From Micromonospora lupini str. Lupac 08 (GTDB lineage: Bacteria > Actinomycetota > Actinomycetes > Mycobacteriales > Micromonosporaceae): a stretch of DNA of 64,000 nucleotides. Under the pieces are notes generated by a model. That model saw only the letters and a program-made list of their open reading frames with translations. It was not told the DNA's origin and searched no databases. Location of the stretch: positions 1,086,276-1,150,275 of the forward strand of contig NZ_HF570108.1 in assembly GCF_000297395.2 (NCBI RefSeq), given 5' to 3'. Position numbers and translations under genes: made by a program. This document shows positions 8,807-19,862 of this stretch, in pieces. How positions within the stretch are numbered: position 1 is the stretch's first letter; every line of letters starts with the position of its first letter.

Positions 8807-9919
8807 TCAGCGCCGCTCGGCCGGCAGCAGGGCGAACGTGAGGTCGTCGAGCCGAGCGCCCGCCAGGCCGGGCAGGCGACCGCGTTGCAGGGCCTCACGC
8901 CGGAAGCCGACCCGCTCCAGCACGCGGTGCGAGGCGGTGTTCTCCGGCACGGTGCCGGCGGTCAGTCGGGCGAAACCGGCCGGACCGAACGCCCAGTCGG
9001 CGAGCAGCCGCACCGCGCGGGTGGCGTACCCGCGCCCACGCCAGTCGGGCAGCAGCGCGTAGCCGATCGAGCCCTCCCCGCTGCTCACCTCCGTGTACGA
9101 CAGACCGCAGCTGCCCGCCGGCTCGCCGGTGGCCACGTCGACGATCAGCAGCCGGGCGATGTCGCCGGTCAGCCACGCGCTCTCCGCCAGCCGGCAGCGC
9201 CGCTCGATCGACTCCCGCGTCGGTGGCACCGGCGGGGCCTGGTTGGCGACCACCTCCGGCCGGCTGTGCAGCCCGTACATCAACTCCGCGTCGTCCGGCG
9301 CGAGGCGACGCAGCGCCACCACCTGATCGGTGAGCACCCCGTCGGGCAGGTCGGGCAGCAGCCGGGGCGTCGGGCCGGGCGGATCGTCGGCGAGGCGTAC
9401 CCAGGTCAGCAGATCGTGCCGGCCGCCGTCCCGGCGCTGCCCGGCCGACCGACGCAGGCCCTCGTGCCGGAAGCCGGCGGCCAGCGCGACCCGCTGACTG
9501 GCCGTGTTCTCCAGCTCGGTGAGCAGCTCCAGCCGGAGCGTCCCGGTGTCGAAGGCGTGCTCGCTCAACGCGCGGGTCGCGGCCGCGGCCACCCCGCGTC
9601 CCCGCGCCGCCGGCCGCAGCCAGTAGCCGATCTCCGCCTGACTCCGGCCGGGCACCGGGTTGCCCAATCCGGCTCCGCCGAGCAGTCGGTCGGTGGCCGG
9701 GTCCGCGATGGCGTACGCGGCGCCGCCGCCGGCCCAGACCGCCGGTGCGCCGGCCTCGACCCACCAGTGGGCGTCGACCTCGGTGTACGGGGCCGGCATG
9801 CTGGACACGAACCGCTGGCTGAGCGGGTCCGCGCAGCCCTCGACCAGGTCCGCGATGTCGCCCGCCGCGAACGGCCGCAGCCGCACCCCGTGCGCCTCGA
9901 CGACCTGCTGCGGCTTCAT
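8807..9919 (-). CDS. Tandem-GNAT acetyltransferase (RimJ/RimL-like)
   Basis: 370 aa from ATG 9919; an in-frame upstream extension lies inside the neighbouring gene. The protein is two GNAT domains in series (residues ~8-175 and ~195-360). Each begins with the RLRPF / ALRRL type strand and holds an acetyl-CoA loop (RPAARGRGVAAA and LPDWRGRGYATR). RimJ/RimL-like enzymes acetylate protein N-termini, antibiotics or small amines; the substrate cannot be predicted here. Its ATG overlaps the stop of the upstream GNAT gene (ATGA), so the two are coupled. Confidence 0.85.
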   Translation of the reverse strand: MKPQQVVEAHGVRLRPFAAGDIADLVEGCADPLSQRFVSSMPAPYTEVDAHWWVEAGAPAVWAGGGAAYAIADPATDRLLGGAGLGNPVPGRSQAEIGYWLRPAARGRGVAAAATRALSEHAFDTGTLRLELLTELENTASQRVALAAGFRHEGLRRSAGQRRDGGRHDLLTWVRLADDPPGPTPRLLPDLPDGVLTDQVVALRRLAPDDAELMYGLHSRPEVVANQAPPVPPTRESIERRCRLAESAWLTGDIARLLIVDVATGEPAGSCGLSYTEVSSGEGSIGYALLPDWRGRGYATRAVRLLADWAFGPAGFARLTAGTVPENTASHRVLERVGFRREALQRGRLPGLAGARLDDLTFALLPAERR

Positions 9920-11067
9920 GCCAGATCCCCGGCGAGCAGCGCGCCCACCCACGCGTCGACCCGCTCACCCCGGTGCTGCACCCCGCCCCGGGCGGTCCCC
10001 TCGAACGTGAAGCCCGCCTTCTCGGCGGCCCGCCGGGAGGCGGTGTTGCCCACGTTCGCCTTCCACTCGATCCGGGCCAGGCCCAGCGTGGTGAAACCCC
10101 AGGCGGCCAACGCGATCAGGGCGGCCGGCATGTACCCCCGGCCGCGCGCCGCCGGCGCGGTCATGAAGCCCACGTCCGCGAGCAGCGGGTCGGCGGGGGA
10201 GAGCCGCAGGTCCAGAGAGGCGGCGTACCTGTCGTCCGGGTCGGCGACCACGAAGCAGGCGGCGTCCCCCCGGGCCCAGGCGTCCTGGCCGAAGGCCCGG
10301 TACCCCTGCGCGTCGGAGCGGTCGTACGGATCCGGGATGGTGGTCCACCGGATCGATTCCGGGTCCCGGCAGGTCTGCACCACCGCGTCCAGGTCCCGCT
10401 CCTCCATCGGTCGCAGTCGCAGCTCACCGGCCGCCGAGGTGGCGAACAGGGTCGGCTGGGGGCGGCCGAAGACGGCGGCCCGACGGGCGGCGAGGGTGCC
10501 GGGGCCGGCCGGCCCGGTCGAGCCGGGTTCGGGCACCTCGCCGGGCAGCAGCGAGCCGATCCAGGTGTCCGCGCCGTTGTGCGGCTCCGTCTCGGCCGAC
10601 CGGACCCGGCCGTCGATCCGGAACCCGGCCCGGAGCGCGACCAGCCGGGAGGCGTGATTGCCCACCTCGGCCTGCCAGATCAGCCGGCGCAGCCCCAGCT
10701 TCTCGAAGGACCAGCGGGCGACCGCCCGGGTGGCCCGGACGGTCACGCCCCGCCCCCGCGCCCACGGGGCCGTCCAGTAGCCGATCTCCCCGGTGCCGGA
10801 CCGCTCGATGGAGATCAGCCCGCACGAGCCGAGCAGGTCGCCGGTGGCCGCGTCGCAGACCGCGAACGGGGCCCCGGTGCCGTCCGCCCAGGCCCGCGCG
10901 CTCAGCTCGGTGACAAAACTCTTGGCGTGTTCGCGAAGGTATGGGCGCGGTACGGTGGTCCAACGCTGAATGTCCCGATCCTGGCAGGCACGGTGTACGC
11001 CGTCGGCGTCGGCCTCCCGCCAGGGTCGCAGCAGCACGCCGTCCTCGACGATCTCCACAGGCTCCAC
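9916..11067 (-). CDS. Second tandem-GNAT acetyltransferase
   Basis: About 383 aa if the start is GTG 11067 (VEPVEIVEDGVLLRPW); no convincing ribosome site is seen, so this start is provisional. As in its neighbour there are two GNAT domains, with acetyl-CoA loops TAPWARGRGVTVRA and TAPAARGRGYMPAA. The C-terminus overlaps the next gene by 4 nt. The same double-domain architecture suggests that the pair arose by gene duplication. It is read divergently from secA, and the two genes interrupt the usual hpf-secA adjacency. Confidence 0.82.
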   Translation of the reverse strand: MEPVEIVEDGVLLRPWREADADGVHRACQDRDIQRWTTVPRPYLREHAKSFVTELSARAWADGTGAPFAVCDAATGDLLGSCGLISIERSGTGEIGYWTAPWARGRGVTVRATRAVARWSFEKLGLRRLIWQAEVGNHASRLVALRAGFRIDGRVRSAETEPHNGADTWIGSLLPGEVPEPGSTGPAGPGTLAARRAAVFGRPQPTLFATSAAGELRLRPMEERDLDAVVQTCRDPESIRWTTIPDPYDRSDAQGYRAFGQDAWARGDAACFVVADPDDRYAASLDLRLSPADPLLADVGFMTAPAARGRGYMPAALIALAAWGFTTLGLARIEWKANVGNTASRRAAEKAGFTFEGTARGGVQHRGERVDAWVGALLAGDLA

Positions 11068-11173
11068 CCGTGCATCGTGCCGGAACGTTCGCCGAAGGCG
11101 TAACCGGATAACGTCCCGGGCGCATGCCGTGCGCGAGTTATGTCGGGTTCGGCGGGACGGACCGCCGCCACCA

Positions 11174-11204
11174 GTGACCATCGCGCCGATGTTGCGCCTA
11201 CGAT
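11174..11204 (+). promoter_or_regulatory. Probable secA promoter
   Basis: TACGAT (11199-11204) is a good -10 hexamer and GTGACC (11174-11179) a weak -35 at 19-nt spacing. Transcription would begin about 25 nt before the GTG, leaving room for the GGGGAGCG ribosome site at 11221. Confidence 0.5.
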
Positions 11205-11235
11205 GGTTCGAGACTGTCTAGGGGAGCGTTGATCC

Positions 11236-14157
<2,922 letters not shown>

Positions 14158-14170
14158 CCGATCGCACGTC

Positions 14171-14207
14171 CCGATGGGCCCTGGCCGACGAGGCCGGGGC
14201 CCATCGG
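14171..14207 (+). terminator. secA terminator
   Basis: A 16-bp stem (CCGATGGGCCCTGGCC with its near-complement, one G-U pair) and a 5-nt loop lie 13 nt after the secA stop. The next 258 nt to 14465 hold no gene I can support, only a weak 8-bp GGAAGGCG/CGCCTTCC inverted repeat (14236-14276). Confidence 0.8.
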
Positions 14208-14465
14208 CGTCCGGCGAAGATCATCTCGATTTCCTGGAAGGCGGGGTGTTGGCGCCGGTTTGATACCGCGCCTTCCTGCAAGTCGAGTCGATCAACGTCG
14301 AGCAAGCTCCGAGAGAGCGATTCGGCGAGCGCCCCGTGGATCGCGAGCGTCCGACGGAACGCGAGCGCGTGTCCGGCCTGGAGCGTCGCCGCGTGGGCAT
14401 GCGTCAGCCGCATGGCCGTGCCCGGCGACCGATGATGGCGGCGCGGGCAGGCCTGCGGCGGGTGG

Positions 14466-15047
14466 TCAGAGGACGTGCAGGGCCGTGCACAGCCAGCGGC
14501 CTCGTCGGTGTTCCAGGCGCAGCGCCATGGCCCAGCTCCGGCCACCGACGCCGCTGACCACGGCGGCCGCTTCCACCGCGGCTTCCCGAGGCTCGCACAC
14601 CCGCAGCCGGAGCAGCCGCAGAGCCGGCCGTGCTGCTCGACGGCGAGCCGGCCCGGCCCGTCCGGTCGCCCGGGCGAGTTCGGTGAGCAGCTCGACGGCC
14701 CGGCCCGGGTCGAGCAGTGGGCGCACCTGGGCGGGCGAGCGGTAGCCGTTGACCACCTCCAGACAGGTGCCGACGAAGCGGTGCGCGGCCCGGGTCGCCT
14801 CGGGGGCGGTAGCCGGTGGCAGCGGCGCACCCGGGTGGCTGGCGGGCCGCGAGGGCGTCCGGCGTGGGGCCGTGCGGCGCTCCGCCGGCCGGACCGGATC
14901 CGGTCGTGTCGAGGCGAACAGGTCGAGGGCGAGCTGGCCGTGGGTCGGCCCCGGCCAGTACGTCTCGTCCGGGTACGGCGGATCGATGGGCGGGACGGGG
15001 CGCAGCCGCACAGGTGGCCGGAAGGGACCGGGTCGCCGCTCGCTCAT
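14466..15047 (-). CDS. Rv3235-family conserved actinobacterial protein
   Basis: 193 aa from ATG 15047, with AAAGGGAG upstream; the longer frame beyond it lacks a ribosome site. The first ~85 residues are Pro/Arg-rich and probably disordered. The rest is a compact domain with LRLRVCEPREAAVEAAAVV and ending WLCTALHVL, matching the Rv3235 family found near secA in actinobacteria. Function is unknown. A GTTTGCC direct repeat lies 22 nt upstream, the same motif as in front of the small HTH gene next door, suggesting shared control. Confidence 0.7.
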   Translation of the reverse strand: MSERRPGPFRPPVRLRPVPPIDPPYPDETYWPGPTHGQLALDLFASTRPDPVRPAERRTAPRRTPSRPASHPGAPLPPATAPEATRAAHRFVGTCLEVVNGYRSPAQVRPLLDPGRAVELLTELARATGRAGPARRRAARPALRLLRLRVCEPREAAVEAAAVVSGVGGRSWAMALRLEHRRGRWLCTALHVL

Positions 15048-15068
15048 CGTTGCTCCCTTTGATCTTGC

Positions 15069-15085
15069 GTTTGCCTTCGTTTGCC
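15069..15085. promoter_or_regulatory. Phased GTTTGCC direct-repeat pair (site 1)
   Basis: GTTTGCC occurs at 15069-15075 and 15079-15085, exactly 10 bp apart, so both copies face the same side of the helix. The pair ends 22 nt upstream of the Rv3235-like start. An equivalent pair lies upstream of the HTH gene (15518-15534). Confidence 0.6.
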
Positions 15086-15160
15086 TCCGACTGGTTCGAT
15101 TTTGCGCGAAAGAACGGCCTCGGTCAATTCCTTCGGTGACGAGCGAACCACTCTCCGGCA

Positions 15161-15237
15161 TGATCCACTCCGGTTCGCCGACATCGCGGTATCCAGGTGG
15201 GCCGGACCGCCCCACTTCGGCGATCCGGAGTGGATCA
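15161..15237. repeat. Long intergenic inverted repeat (palindromic element A)
   Basis: Two 21-nt arms (15161-15181 and 15217-15237; one mismatch) begin TGATCCACTCC and end TCGCCGA, separated by 35 nt. It lies between two same-strand genes rather than at a convergent end. A relative sits at 24496-24571 with the same TGATCCAC and TCGCCGA blocks. Confidence 0.75.
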
Positions 15238-15266
15238 CGCACTGCGCCCGTTGGGCCGGGCCGGGC

Positions 15267-15494
15267 CTACTCCGGGTCGCGGTCGACGAGGGGGTTGTCA
15301 CGTACCCAGTCGGAGGTCTCGGCGTACTTCTGCGCGATGTACTCCTCCAGGCGGGCGCGCTCGACCCGCCACTGACCGCGCCCGCCGATCTTGATCGCCG
15401 GCAGTTCCCCGCTGCGGACCATGTGGTAGACCTGCGAGTCCGACACGTTCAGCTCGGTGGCCACGTCGGAGAGCAGCAGGAACCTCGGCTCCAC
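15267..15494 (-). CDS. Small excisionase/MerR-like HTH DNA-binding protein
   Basis: 75 aa from GTG 15494 with CTGGAG upstream. The whole protein is a winged helix-turn-helix of the excisionase (HTH_17) type: [33 protein letters not shown] then a wing with [12 protein letters not shown]. There is no effector or dimerisation domain, as in Xis-type proteins and BldC, which bind direct repeats head to tail. The pair of GTTTGCC repeats 24 nt upstream of its start, and again before the next gene, are natural candidate sites. No integrase or other phage gene is nearby, so it is more likely a regulator than a prophage excisionase. Confidence 0.85.
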   Translation of the reverse strand: MEPRFLLLSDVATELNVSDSQVYHMVRSGELPAIKIGGRGQWRVERARLEEYIAQKYAETSDWVRDNPLVDRDPE

Positions 15495-15517
15495 AGAAAA
15501 CTCCAGGGGTTGACGTC

Positions 15518-15534
15518 GTTTGCCTCAGTTTGCC
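15518..15534. promoter_or_regulatory. Phased GTTTGCC direct-repeat pair (site 2)
   Basis: GTTTGCC at 15518-15524 and 15528-15534, again 10 bp apart with a preceding C as at site 1. It ends 24 nt upstream of the HTH gene's GTG, where it would overlap a promoter with a short leader. The arrangement suggests autoregulation. Confidence 0.6.
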
Positions 15535-15712
15535 ATCGACAGGGCCTACCGCCCAGCATCCACCTGGCTCGACGGCGGGCCAATCGGTGGCCGGACACAC
15601 CGGCGGGAAACTTCCACCGGCCGGAGGCGGGGTGTATGACGGTCACGGCGTGCGGCATGATCTGCGCCCGTGCCGGCTGCCGCCGGCACAGGACCGAGCG
15701 GGGAGACGACCG

Positions 15713-16222
15713 GTGACCGACGAGCTTGTCCGGGTGTACGTGCCGGCGACCGTACCCATGCTGGCCCGCCTGCGCGAGCAGGGGCTGACCGCCGACCGGG
15801 CGCACGCGGTGACGCCCGCGCTGCGCGAGTGGTACGCCGAGGGCGACGAGGAGGAGTTGGAGTACGTCGCGTTCACCCGGGCCGCCCAGGACGCGCTGCA
15901 CCTGCTCAGGGCCGACCCGGCCGCCCCCCGTCGCCGCGTGGTCGTCTCGGTCGACCTGCCGCCCGCCGCACTGGGCCGTGGCGACGGTGAGCTGGGTTCC
16001 AGCACTGTGACGTTGGCCGACACCGTGCCGGTGGGCGCCGTCGCGGCGATCCACGTGGACGGCGCGGACGCCGTCGAGGAGGTCGCCGCCGCGGCCGACG
16101 TGGTGGCCGAGGCCGCCGCCGGCGACCCGGACGCGCAGTTCACCGTCGACGGCGCCGAGGATCACGAGCTGGAGTGGTACGACGTGACGGAGCTGGACCT
16201 GCTGCTGCGCGCCACCGACTGA
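15713..16222 (+). CDS. DUF6912-like conserved protein
   Basis: 169 aa from GTG 15713, with GGGGAG 7 nt upstream. It opens with [15 protein letters not shown] and continues [23 protein letters not shown], a pattern I associate with the actinobacterial DUF6912 family. It ends in an acidic region. It is soluble, with no signal or membrane segment, and of unknown function. It is transcribed away from the HTH gene across a 218-nt gap. That gap holds a 7-bp hairpin (GTGCCGG/CCGGCAC, 15670-15689) and no ORF I can support. A repeat region follows its stop. Confidence 0.65.
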   Translation: MTDELVRVYVPATVPMLARLREQGLTADRAHAVTPALREWYAEGDEEELEYVAFTRAAQDALHLLRADPAAPRRRVVVSVDLPPAALGRGDGELGSSTVTLADTVPVGAVAAIHVDGADAVEEVAAAADVVAEAAAGDPDAQFTVDGAEDHELEWYDVTELDLLLRATD

Positions 16223-16231
16223 GCCGCTGCC

Positions 16232-16374
16232 GGCCCGCAGGCCGGCACCGGTCAGGCGAGGCGGTAGCGGTCAGCGAGCCGGTAGCGGTTGGGCAGCCGT
16301 TGGTGGTCACGCAGGCCGGTGGCGGCCCGCAGGCCGGCACCGGTCAGGCGAGCCGGTAGCGGTCAGCGAGCCGG
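16232..16374. repeat. 51-nt direct repeat between convergent genes
   Basis: Copies at 16232-16282 and 16324-16374 differ at one base and are offset by 92 nt. Each contains ACCGGTCAGGCGAG and GGTAGCGGTCAGCGAGCC. The second copy runs into the 3' end of the membrane-protein gene, covering its stop and last codons. The first copy retains the same trinucleotide where that stop lies, as expected of a slipped-strand or unequal duplication of the gene's end. Confidence 0.85.
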
Positions 16375-17475
16375 GTCGGCCCGAGCCGGGTCGACGTCGA
16401 CGGCGTCGCCAGTGGTCGCCTCCACCTCGTCCTCGCCGGTCCAGGCCCCGGTTCCGTCCTCGGCTGCCGCCGGTGCGGTGCCGGAGTCGTCGGCCACGGC
16501 GGGGTCGTCGTCGGTGTGCGCCGGGCCGAGCGTGCGGCCGAACGCGATCAGCGCGGTAAGCGCCCCCACGAAGAGCATCCAGATGCCGTTGTCCACCCGC
16601 GAGGTGCCCAGCGAGGTCTGCGCCACGGCGTCCGCCTCGCTGAGCGCACTGGCCAGGTCCAGCAGGGACCGGCCGCCGATCCGGATGATCACCTCGGCGA
16701 GCAGCAGGAGAAGGCCCGGCCCGGCGCCGGCGAGCAGGTAGGCGGGCCAGCGCAGCGCGGGCGTCCGGGGATCGCGCCGCAGCGTTCGCCGACGCGCCCA
16801 GGTGAGGTAGCCGAAGGCGAGCAGCCCGGCCAGCAGCCCGCCGATGAGCGACTCGGTGCGCGACACCCACTTGGCCGCGTCGACGAGCGACTGCTGGCTG
16901 TCGCCCGCGCCGAAGAGGTCGAACAGCGGGTCCCGGGCGCGGCTGAACGCCACCACGAAGACCAGCGCGCCAAGCGCGGCGGTCACCACCGCGCCGACCG
17001 CCGGGGCCGTTCGCGCGCCGGCGATCGCCCCGCCGATGATCGCGGCGGCCGCCGTGGTCCCGGCGATCACGTTCGTGGTGGAGGTGTCGAAGTAGGTGAG
17101 GTTGATCGCCAGCGCGGCGGCCAGCCCGACCACCATTCCCGCGCCGATCGCGCCGACGAACCGCAGGGTCGCCCCGTCGCCGTACCGCCGGGTCAGCAGG
17201 TTGCCGCCGGCCAGGGCGGTGGCGGCCCCGGCCACCAGCGCGGCCGAGATCACACCGGGCAGGGCGAACGCGGAGAGGCTGATAGCGGTGATGCCTGCCG
17301 CCGCCGAGGTGATGGCCTCCCGGGTCGACCAGAGCATGGCGGCCAGCCAGCCGAGCGCCAGCAGCGCGAGCACTGCCGCGCCGGGCGCGGGCGCCGGCCG
17401 GCCGCTGGGGGTGGCCGCGTCGACCGCCGGCTGGTCCGACTCCGCGGCTGGGACGCGGCCGGGCTGCTTGGTCAT
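16363..17475 (-). CDS. Polytopic membrane protein, unknown function
   Basis: 370 aa from ATG 17475 with GAAGGGGAG upstream; the longer frame has no ribosome site. A Pro-rich cytoplasmic N-terminus is followed by about eight hydrophobic segments (first around residues 32-50). A soluble acidic C-terminal tail of about 55 residues is rich in Asp, Glu and Ala. No transporter or enzyme signature is recognisable. The last codons are inside a duplicated 51-nt repeat. Its promoter would lie in the repeat-bearing gap shared with pruA. Confidence 0.6.
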   Translation of the reverse strand: MTKQPGRVPAAESDQPAVDAATPSGRPAPAPGAAVLALLALGWLAAMLWSTREAITSAAAGITAISLSAFALPGVISAALVAGAATALAGGNLLTRRYGDGATLRFVGAIGAGMVVGLAAALAINLTYFDTSTTNVIAGTTAAAAIIGGAIAGARTAPAVGAVVTAALGALVFVVAFSRARDPLFDLFGAGDSQQSLVDAAKWVSRTESLIGGLLAGLLAFGYLTWARRRTLRRDPRTPALRWPAYLLAGAGPGLLLLLAEVIIRIGGRSLLDLASALSEADAVAQTSLGTSRVDNGIWMLFVGALTALIAFGRTLGPAHTDDDPAVADDSGTAPAAAEDGTGAWTGEDEVEATTGDAVDVDPARADPAR

Positions 17476-17643
17476 CGTCTCCCCTTCGAGGCGCCAGGTC
17501 ACCGACCATTCAGGGTACGCGGACCACCGCCACCCCCACCGAACGAGCCACACCTCATGAGTCGGGAGGGGCTACCAGCCGATCAGCAGTAACCCGCCGT
17601 ACCCCGGCGAAGCGCAACGGACCCGCGGACCGTGACCGACGTC

Positions 17644-17854
17644 GGGGCTGGGGCGACCGTCCCCGGCGGAGGGATCAAGCCTGACCGCCCGGAGCCGGGG
17701 ACGGTCGCCCCAGCCCCACCACCGCGAGCACGTCCCGGAGCCGGGGACGGTCGCCCCAGCCCCACCACCGCGAGCACGTCCCGGAGCCGGGGACGGTCGC
17801 CCCAGCCCCACCACCGCGAGCACGTCCCGGAGCCGGGGACGGTCGCCCCAGCCC
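17644..17854. repeat. 46-nt tandem repeat array with an inverted partial copy
   Basis: Three identical 46-nt units (17691-17736, 17737-17782, 17783-17828) and 26 nt of a fourth (to 17854) start GGAGCCGGGGACGG and end CACGTCCC. An inverted 23-nt partial copy (17644-17666) precedes them, so a hairpin can form with any unit. The array fills much of the 583-nt gene-free stretch 17476-18058. No convincing gene lies there, although shadow frames read through it on both strands because the unit is not a multiple of three. Confidence 0.92.
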
Positions 17855-18058
17855 ACCACGACGCGCTGGTAAGGAGAGGAAGGGCAACCGGTCCTGAGCA
17901 CCGGAGGTGGCGGAGGCGAGCCCAGCACCCCCGCGTGAAAGAATCGTGGGAGGTCCCGCCGCTGCTCGGCCCTCCCGCGCGGCGTCCGGTGTCCGGCCGT
18001 CCGGTCGGTGCCCGCGGGTCCGGTTTCGCCACTGCTGTCGAGATCGCCAGGAGCCTTG

Positions 18059-19687
18059 ATGGATGCCGTGTTCTCCGTACCCGAGCCGCGCAACGAGCCG
18101 GTTCGCAACTACGAGCCGGGCAGCGGAGACCGGGAGCGGCTCCAGCGGCGGCTGACCGAGCTGGCCGCCGAGCGCATCGACCTGCCGATGACCATCGGCG
18201 GCGAGCAGCGGATGGCGGCCGGCGATCCGATCAAGGTGGTGCAGCCGCACAAGCACGCCCACGTGCTTGGCGTGACCGCGCACGCCACCCACGACGACGC
18301 CCGCGCCGCGATCAAGGCGGCCAAGGACGCCGCTCCGATGTGGCGGGCGCTGCCGTTCGAGGAGCGCGCCGCGATCTTCCTGCGCGCCGCCGAACTGCTC
18401 GCCGGCCCCTGGCGGGACACCCTCAACGCCGCCACGATGCTCGGCCAGTCGAAGACCGCGATCCAGGCGGAGATCGACGCGGCCTGCGAGTTCATCGACT
18501 TCCTCCGGTTCAACGTGCACTTCGCCCGGCGTCTGCTGGAGGAGCAGCCGGCGTCCTCCCCGGGCGTCTGGAACCGCTTCGACCACCGCCCGCTGGAGGG
18601 CTTCGTCTACGCGGTCACCCCGTTCAACTTCACTGCCATCGCCGGCAACCTGCCGTCGGCGCCGGCCCTGCTGGGCAACACGGTGATCTGGAAGCCGGGC
18701 CCGACCCAGCAGTTCGCCGCGCACTTCACCATGCGGCTGTTCGAGGCCGCGGGCCTGCCGCCCGGCGTGATCAACATGGTCACCGGTCGGGGCGAGGAGG
18801 TCTCCGACGTGGTGCTCGCCGACCCGGACCTGGCCGGCATCCACTTCACCGGCTCGACGAAGGTCTTTCAGCAGTTGTGGCGGACCGTCGGCGACAACAT
18901 CGCCCGCTACCGGGGCTACCCGCGTCTGGTCGGCGAGACCGGCGGCAAGGACTTCGTGGTCGCGCACACGAGCGCCGACGTGGACGCCCTGCACACCGCG
19001 TTGATCCGGGGCGCGTACGAGTACCAGGGCCAGAAGTGCTCGGCGGCCTCCCGGGCGTACGTGCCGCGCTCGCTCTGGGAGGGTGGCCTGCGGGACCGCC
19101 TGGCCGCCACCGCCGACTCGCTCACCTACGGCGACGTTGCCGACTTCGGCAACTTCGGCGGCGCGGTGATCGACGACAAGGCGTTCGCCCGGCACACCGC
19201 GGCGCTGGAGTTGATCGCCGGTGACGACAGCTGCCGGGTCCTGGCCGGCGGCACGGCCGACGACTCGGTCGGATACTTCGTCCGACCGACGCTCTTCGAG
19301 TGCGGCGACGCCGCCCACGAGACCTTCACCACCGAGTACTTCGGGCCGATCCTGGGCGTGCACGTGTTCGACGACGCGCGCTTCGACGAGGTGGTCGCGC
19401 AGGCCGAGTCGATCGCCCCGTACGCGCTGACGGGGTCGGTGTTCGCCACCGACCGTCGGGTGATCGACGCGGTCGGCGAGCGCATGCGGTACGCGGCCGG
19501 CAACTTCTACATCAACGACAAGCCGACCGGCGCGGTGGTCGGGCAGCAGCCGTTCGGCGGTGCCCGGGCGAGCGGCACCAACGACAAGGCGGGCTCCTGG
19601 CTCAACCTGGTCCGCTGGGTGTCGCCGCGGACGATCAAGGAGACCTTCGTGCCGCCGACCGACCACACGTACCCCCACATGGGCTGA
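18059..19687 (+). CDS. pruA: L-glutamate gamma-semialdehyde dehydrogenase (P5C dehydrogenase)
   Basis: 542 aa from ATG 18059 with CAGGAG upstream. It has the aldehyde dehydrogenase fold of the long P5CDH type: YAVTPFNFTAIAGNLPSAPAL, NAD-binding FTGST, the general base Glu in VGETGGKD (~293) and the nucleophile Cys327 in YQGQKCSAASR. It oxidises glutamate semialdehyde to glutamate, the second step of proline catabolism. No proline dehydrogenase gene is adjacent. Upstream is the tandem-repeat region; downstream a hairpin at 19694. Confidence 0.95.
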   Translation: MDAVFSVPEPRNEPVRNYEPGSGDRERLQRRLTELAAERIDLPMTIGGEQRMAAGDPIKVVQPHKHAHVLGVTAHATHDDARAAIKAAKDAAPMWRALPFEERAAIFLRAAELLAGPWRDTLNAATMLGQSKTAIQAEIDAACEFIDFLRFNVHFARRLLEEQPASSPGVWNRFDHRPLEGFVYAVTPFNFTAIAGNLPSAPALLGNTVIWKPGPTQQFAAHFTMRLFEAAGLPPGVINMVTGRGEEVSDVVLADPDLAGIHFTGSTKVFQQLWRTVGDNIARYRGYPRLVGETGGKDFVVAHTSADVDALHTALIRGAYEYQGQKCSAASRAYVPRSLWEGGLRDRLAATADSLTYGDVADFGNFGGAVIDDKAFARHTAALELIAGDDSCRVLAGGTADDSVGYFVRPTLFECGDAAHETFTTEYFGPILGVHVFDDARFDEVVAQAESIAPYALTGSVFATDRRVIDAVGERMRYAAGNFYINDKPTGAVVGQQPFGGARASGTNDKAGSWLNLVRWVSPRTIKETFVPPTDHTYPHMG

Positions 19688-19693
19688 CCTGCG

Positions 19694-19732
19694 GCGACCC
19701 GCCGGCGGCGTGCGTAGCGCCGCCGGCGGTCG
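19694..19732 (+). terminator. pruA terminator
   Basis: CGACCCGCCGGCGGC and GCCGCCGGCGGTCG pair with a single bulged C, forming a strong stem just after pruA. Confidence 0.7.
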
Positions 19733-19806
19733 GCCGAGGACCCTGATCCATCGATAGTCCTCAACGGACAGTCTGCCGCCGACAGTGCACATAGGAAGTC
19801 CTGTCG

Positions 19807-19819
19807 GGTGGCAAACTGC
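19807..19819. promoter_or_regulatory. Possible operator of the PadR gene
   Basis: TGGCA-AAC-TGCCA is a perfect 5-bp-arm palindrome about 45 nt upstream of the PadR start. It is a candidate for autoregulation, supported only by position and symmetry. Confidence 0.3.
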
Positions 19820-19862
19820 CAAATCCTGGACGCCGGCAGCGCAAAGTGGCAGCGTAACGGGC

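Noticed and set aside
15267..15494. Prophage excisionase/integrase module
   Set aside because: The HTH protein alone resembles Xis, but there is no integrase, no attachment-site duplication at a tRNA and all neighbours are chromosomal core genes.
17691..17854. CRISPR array
   Set aside because: The 46-nt units are head-to-tail with no unique spacers and no cas genes are near; it is a simple tandem repeat.
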